64,000 nucleotides of DNA from V1-33 sp964523105 (GTDB taxonomy: Bacteria > Verrucomicrobiota > Verrucomicrobiia > Verrucomicrobiales > V1-33): the NCBI GenBank assembly GCA_964523105.1, contig CAZFZN010000012.1, positions 103,563-167,562 on the forward strand, read 5' to 3'. Both the position numbers and the translations under genes were made by a program. Position 1 is the first letter of the stretch. Every line of letters starts with the position of its first letter. The notes beneath the pieces were generated by a model. That model searched no databases, was not told the DNA's origin, and saw only the letters and a list, made by a program, of their open reading frames with translations. Below, piece by piece: positions 61,997 through 64,000 of this stretch.

Positions 61997-62953
61997 GTGC
62001 CTCAACCCGCCAAACTCATCCTGCAAAACAGCCAGGCCCCCGGCGACATTCTGATGCTGACCGCGGCGGTGCGGGATTTGCACCGGTGCCATCCGGGGAA
62101 GGTCCTCACGGACGTGCGCACGCCATTCCCTGACCTGTGGCGGCACAATCCCTACATTACTCCCCTCAGCGACGAAGACGCCGCGGCGGAGCGGCTGCAC
62201 TGCCATTACCCGCTGATTCACCGCAGCAACAAGGAGCCGGTGCATTTCCTGCACGGATTCAGCGCCTACCTCGGCGAGCGGCTGGGTCTGCGCCTCGCAC
62301 CCACAGCCTTCAAGGGCGACATCCACCTCACCAAAGAGGAAAAAGCCGAGGAGCCGCTGGTGCATCGCCTGACGGGAGACACCAGCCCCTACTGGATCAT
62401 CGTCGCGGGCGGGAAATTCGACTTCACCATCAAGTGGTGGCCCACGGAGCGGTATCAGGCGGTGGTGGATCACTTCAAGGGCCGCATCCGTTTTGTGCAG
62501 GACGGCCTCTTGGAGCACCACCATCCGCCGCTGCGCGACGTGATTGATCTGCGCGGCCAGGTGCCGCTGCGGGAGCTGGTGAAAATGATGCACCACGCCG
62601 CCGGGGTCATCTGCCCCGTGACCATGCACATGCACCTCTGCGCCGCCGTGGAAACCCCCAAAGGCCGCCCGCCGCTGCGCCCCTGCGTGGTCGTGGCCGG
62701 CGGTCGCGAGCCGCCGCACTGGGAAGCCTATCCCGGCCACCGCTTCCTGCATACCATCGGCCAACTGCGCTGCTGCCAGCACGGCGGCTGCTGGCGCTCC
62801 CGCGTGAAGCCACTGGGCGACGGCAGTCGCAAAGACCAGCCCGGCGACCTCTGCGTGGATGTGGTCAATGACCTGCCCCACTGCATGGACCTCGTGACGC
62901 CGGAGGATGTGATCCGGGAGGTGGAAAAGTTTCTCCCGCTGTGGAAGCTGTGA
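61997..62953 (+). CDS. GT9-family (heptosyltransferase-like) glycosyltransferase
   Basis: A 318-aa protein starting at GTG 61997, directly after the tandem repeat. The N-terminal A-P-G-D-I-L-M-L-T-A-A-V-R-D-L-H is the GT9 acceptor-side motif (G-D-x-x-x-x-T-x-x-x). The C-terminal half has F-T-I-K-W-W-P-T-E-R-Y-Q-A-V-V, then D-L-R-G-Q-V-P-L-R-E-L-V-K-M-M and G-V-I-C-P-V-T-M-H-M-H-L-C-A-A-V with the usual donor-binding pattern. It ends in a Cys-rich stretch (R-C-C-Q-H-G-G-C-W). It probably transfers sugar to LPS or another surface glycan. The repeat upstream makes the start region unusual. It is followed by the GT25 gene after 37 bp. Confidence 0.82.
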   Translation: MPQPAKLILQNSQAPGDILMLTAAVRDLHRCHPGKVLTDVRTPFPDLWRHNPYITPLSDEDAAAERLHCHYPLIHRSNKEPVHFLHGFSAYLGERLGLRLAPTAFKGDIHLTKEEKAEEPLVHRLTGDTSPYWIIVAGGKFDFTIKWWPTERYQAVVDHFKGRIRFVQDGLLEHHHPPLRDVIDLRGQVPLRELVKMMHHAAGVICPVTMHMHLCAAVETPKGRPPLRPCVVVAGGREPPHWEAYPGHRFLHTIGQLRCCQHGGCWRSRVKPLGDGSRKDQPGDLCVDVVNDLPHCMDLVTPEDVIREVEKFLPLWKL

Positions 62954-62990
62954 ACAGGTTCTGCAAACGACAAGAGTAACATTTGGCGAT

Positions 62991-64000
62991 ATGCGCAGTT
63001 TTGTCATCGGTTTGGAACGCGCCCCTCGGAGACGTGCGCAGTTTTTTGCCAACGCGGCCCGCTGTGGATGGGAGGCAGAGATATTTCCTGCGATTGACTG
63101 GCGCGACCTGCGGATATGCCCGATAGAGAGCGGAGCCCTGGTCAGTCATCTGCGCCGGCCGGAGGTCAATATTACCGGGATGCCTCTACCCGGAGAAGCG
63201 CTTACCCTGAAGGCGGGGCATTACGCCTGCGCCCTCTCTCACATGGCGCTGTGGCGGAAAATGCTCGCCGAGGGTGATGAGTTGATCTGCATTTTTGAAG
63301 ATGATGCAGTGATTCGCCGCCCGTGGGCGGCAGAGGAGATTCCTGTTGATGCGGACTTTGTTTTCCTGTGTGACGGCGTTCATTCACTGCGACCGCAAGG
63401 TATCAGACTGCACAGCACACAATACAGGCAATGGCGGGCGCGCACCCCTTTTGCTCCGCTGGTGCCGGGCTGTGGCACGGTGGCCTATCTTATCACCCGC
63501 GGCGGAGCAGAAAGGGGCCTCCGGCTCATGCAGCCCATGTTCCTCCCCATTGATCTTCAAATTATGGCCTGCGGCCACGGGACAGCTGCTGCGGGTCATC
63601 CGATGGCCCGGAAACGCTTGCCCGGCCTGCCAGAATGTAAGATCTACGCAGCCACGAAACCTTATACCGTCCACAAGGATGGCGGAATGAGTTATGTGAT
63701 GGAAGGTGCGTCTCCCGCAACGGCGCAAGCCGGTGGCGCTTCCGAATTGGATAACCAGCCACCAGGTACCGACGCAAATCGAGGGGCGGCACCGATCTCT
63801 TCGGTAACCGGGAAACTGCACGCCCCGTGGAACAAAGGCCCAACCGCGCACGCCGGAAGGGTTGTTGTTGGACTTGGAACCGGCCGTTGCGGCACACAAA
63901 GCTTTGCAATGCTCATGGCCCGACAACCAGGAGTGAACTGCTCAAACCATGAACGGATCCACCTCCCCTGGCTGGGCTCTCATGACCCTGTGTGGCTGGA
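62991..64000 (+). CDS. GT25 glycosyltransferase fused to sulfotransferase-like domain, 3'-truncated by window
   Basis: The frame opens at ATG 62991 and is uninterrupted to the window end (336 codons). The N-terminal ~215 residues are a GT25/LPS biosynthesis domain: R-S-F-V-I-G-L-E-R-A-P-R-R, A-L-S-H-M-A-L-W, then I-F-E-D-D-A-V-I-R-R (metal-binding acidic motif) and V-P-G-C-G-T-V-A-Y-L-I-T. After a ~50-residue linker a new domain begins: V-V-V-G-L-G-T-G-R-C-G-T-Q-S, the 5'-phosphosulfate-binding loop style of PAPS sulfotransferases. If the rest confirms it, one protein would both add a sugar and sulfate it. The stop codon lies outside the window. Confidence 0.75.
   Translation, partial: MRSFVIGLERAPRRRAQFFANAARCGWEAEIFPAIDWRDLRICPIESGALVSHLRRPEVNITGMPLPGEALTLKAGHYACALSHMALWRKMLAEGDELICIFEDDAVIRRPWAAEEIPVDADFVFLCDGVHSLRPQGIRLHSTQYRQWRARTPFAPLVPGCGTVAYLITRGGAERGLRLMQPMFLPIDLQIMACGHGTAAAGHPMARKRLPGLPECKIYAATKPYTVHKDGGMSYVMEGASPATAQAGGASELDNQPPGTDANRGAAPISSVTGKLHAPWNKGPTAHAGRVVVGLGTGRCGTQSFAMLMARQPGVNCSNHERIHLPWLGSHDPVWL

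Overview
The window is high-GC bacterial DNA with no rRNA, tRNA or CRISPR array that I can see. Gene content points to a heterotrophic member of the Verrucomicrobiota (inference, moderate confidence). The evidence is two secreted formylglycine-type sulfatases, a GH43-like remnant, very large secreted beta-rich proteins with lamin-tail or PA14-like modules and the D-x-D-x-D-G-x-x-N tail common in that phylum, a trypsin-LamG fusion, FG-GAP proteins, and few clear Shine-Dalgarno sites.

Layout. 1-2 kb: 3' part of a lamin-tail-domain surface protein. 2.2-6.5 kb: serine acetyltransferase, SprT-like protease, sulfatase and a sugar-isomerase-like TIM barrel, closed by a bidirectional terminator. 6.6-13 kb: a membrane-anchored tandem pseudokinase, a small unknown, a second sulfatase with a HEAT-like tail, and clpX, plus two broken genes (a secreted protein and a GH43 hydrolase). 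13.9-14.35 kb: two copies of a degenerate intergenic repeat. 14.4-20.3 kb, minus strand: trypsin-LamG protein, priA, rsfS. 20.4-25.8 kb, plus strand: helical-repeat protein, 3-hydroxyisobutyrate-dehydrogenase-like enzyme, ygfZ, lipoprotein cyclophilin, GIDE-LemA fusion. 25.9-29.7 kb: giant secreted beta-helix protein.

30.07-38.38 kb is the most distinctive block: nine tightly packed genes forming a type IV pilus / type II secretion-like machine. They are a PilT-like ATPase, PilM/N/O/P-like proteins, three prepilin-like proteins including two large ones, and a PilC/GspF platform. No secretin, prepilin peptidase or obvious major pilin lies within the block.

38.6-52.7 kb is ordinary mixed content: FG-GAP protein, damaged PA14-like gene, LprI-like protein, methyltransferase, HupE-like and DedA membrane proteins, ParC/GyrA-type topoisomerase, dimethylformamidase-like protein, ABC-2 permease, EamA transporter, lipoprotein, degenerate HNH-like protein, tandem FeoA without FeoB, and a GNAT acetyltransferase.

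52.7-64 kb is accessory. It holds a large serine recombinase, a small gene with its own promoter and terminator, a 1931-aa RHS protein with an AT-rich Cys-rich C-terminal module followed by an AT-rich membrane-protein gene (possible toxin/immunity pair), a truncated GT9 copy, a perfect 52-bp tandem duplication, an intact GT9 glycosyltransferase, and a GT25 glycosyltransferase apparently fused to a sulfotransferase, cut by the window end. All functional calls come from reading motifs by eye; no database search was run.
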